A stretch of 5,503 bases of DNA from Candidatus Heimdallarchaeota archaeon (GTDB lineage Archaea; Asgardarchaeota; Heimdallarchaeia; Hodarchaeales; S146-22). Each line of letters starts with the position of its first letter. Position 1 is the first letter of the stretch. Shown here one piece after another: positions 4,853 through 5,503 of the stretch. Where the stretch lies: positions 1 to 5,503 of the forward strand of contig WAPZ01000170.1 of the NCBI GenBank assembly GCA_015520535.1, written 5' to 3'. The notes under the pieces are model-generated. The model made no database searches and was not told the origin of the DNA. It saw only the letters and a list, made by a program, of their open reading frames with translations. Both the position numbers and the translations under genes were made by a program.

Positions 4853-5311
4853 TTGGTCATGCTTATGGCGTATGCTACTTCTACAGAAAATGTACTATTA
4901 TCGATTTATGCTGAAGCACTGTTTGTTGCGGCTAATATGGCTCTTGTCTATGGGATACTTCATTCACCCTTAGCAGAAGAAAATAAGGTATATTCTTTGG
5001 CTTTTGGGCATAGTATCGGTGTTTTAATGACTACAATCGCCATTTTAGTTGGATTAACACTGCCTAGCAATATACTTGCTAGTTTAACAAAACCTACATT
5101 TGTAGTCGGTTCTTTTTTGGAAATGTTAGGCATTTTATTCCAACAAAATCTTTTGAAGTTGTTGGCAGGACAACTTACTCTAATTTCACTAGTAGCTGGA
5201 ATAAGTAGTTCCTTTAGTGCTCAAGCTGAGGGGTTTTGGTGGAGTTTAGCATTTATCCTCTTTATGTATTCTATGAGTTCCTTTGTGTTAGTAACATTTC
5301 TCCAATTTTAA
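4853..5311 (+). CDS. Polytopic membrane domain, C-terminal part of PKD protein
   Basis: The listed start is TTG, giving 152 residues with no recognised family. Predicted helices from this start lie at about 14-34, 46-70, 82-105, 105-120 and 129-149. A further helix straddles the start itself, because the hydrophobic run TATVIANSILVMLMAYA begins upstream of TTG. No Shine-Dalgarno precedes the TTG or the ATGs at 4859 and 4865. I therefore regard this as the surviving open part of a longer gene whose PKD-bearing front is described separately, not as an independent gene. If translated whole, the product would have an extracellular PKD domain followed by about six membrane helices. The charged residues are few (for example Glu90 and Glu126), and no transport or catalytic motif was seen. 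The stop at 5309-5311 is followed within about 50 bases by the next gene, possibly co-transcribed. Confidence 0.6.
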   Translation: MVMLMAYATSTENVLLSIYAEALFVAANMALVYGILHSPLAEENKVYSLAFGHSIGVLMTTIAILVGLTLPSNILASLTKPTFVVGSFLEMLGILFQQNLLKLLAGQLTLISLVAGISSSFSAQAEGFWWSLAFILFMYSMSSFVLVTFLQF

Positions 5312-5362
5312 AGGTGAGATCAATATAAATAATAAAGAAAAAATGGAAAGAGTGAGTTATTT

Positions 5363-5503
5363 ATGAAAAGTACGTATCGAGAAAAGAAAAGAAGCGAAAA
5401 AGAAGGAAGGAGTCGTAAAGTGAATACCAGTTCCATTATTTCCAAGATAACTGCGGATAAGGACAAGCTCGTCGTGTATGAAGATGACAAGCTCATCCTA
5501 GTA
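5363..5503 (+). CDS. Start of a gene cut by the window end, possibly HIT-like
   Basis: The frame is open from ATG at 5363 to the window edge, 47 codons, so the protein is 3'-truncated. Two starts compete. ATG 5363 overlaps the stop of a seven-codon ORF (ATGA at 5363-5366) and has a modest GTGAG six bases upstream; it would add a very basic 19-residue leader rich in Lys, Arg and Glu. GTG 5420 has GGAG at 5409-5412 seven bases upstream and begins where the sequence starts to look like a folded domain, so I favour it. After it, IISKITADKDKLVVYEDDK resembles the first strands of HIT (histidine triad) nucleotide hydrolases, which begin FCKI...VYEDD. The cysteines of many HIT proteins are absent, and the diagnostic HxHxHxx lies beyond the window. 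The HIT assignment is tentative; the presence of a gene is fairly safe. Confidence 0.6.
   Translation, partial: MKSTYREKKRSEKEGRSRKVNTSSIISKITADKDKLVVYEDDKLILV
5409..5412 (+). promoter_or_regulatory. Shine-Dalgarno favouring the GTG start at 5420
   Basis: AAGGAAGGAG ends with GGAG seven bases before an in-frame GTG (5420-5422). It is the best ribosome site in the last 200 bases and decides for the shorter form of the final gene. As the region is purine-rich (Lys/Glu codons if translated), it may also arise by chance. Confidence 0.4.

Overview
The window looks archaeal and AT-rich. It is loosely packed, with roughly 60% in recognisable coding sequence. The archaeal reading rests on TATA-like boxes (for example TTATATAA upstream of the minus-strand gene), T-rich tracts without hairpins after stop codons, a two-anchor surface protein with eight N-glycosylation sequons, a PKD-type motif ahead of a polytopic membrane domain, and a stand-alone ubiquitin-activating (E1)-like enzyme with a eukaryote-like SNLNR motif. 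This mix would suit an Asgard-type or related archaeon, but no gene here fixes the taxonomy.

Layout. Positions 1-467 hold no supported gene. At 468-1403 (+) is a predicted two-pass surface glycoprotein. It converges on an E1/MoeB/ThiF-family adenylyltransferase at 1566-2447 (-), with a T-rich terminator for the plus-strand gene between them. A divergent promoter region of about 415 bp carries a TATA box and a small palindrome for the E1-like gene. At 2864-3802 (+) is an Rpn/PD-(D/E)XK family nuclease-like protein with a Gly-Leu-Lys-Lys repeat region and a DUF4351-like tail. Its start codon lies in a perfect 8-bp potential hairpin. At about 3858-4049 is a decayed fragment of a second Rpn-family gene. 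Positions 4050-4467 are non-coding with a near-perfect direct repeat. Positions 4468-4852 hold a possible leaderless 32-residue Cys-rich ORF and the broken front of a PKD-membrane protein, whose membrane part is open at 4853-5311. A new gene starts at 5363 or 5420 and runs off the window; its first residues faintly resemble a HIT domain.

The genes do not form an evident operon or pathway. They alternate in strand, have long spacers, and include decayed sequence, so this reads as an accessory, recombining region. No complete new system is demonstrable. The most interesting points are the E1-like gene without a normal start codon, the start-codon hairpin of the Rpn gene, its decayed relative downstream, and the PKD gene that two compensating single-base changes would restore.
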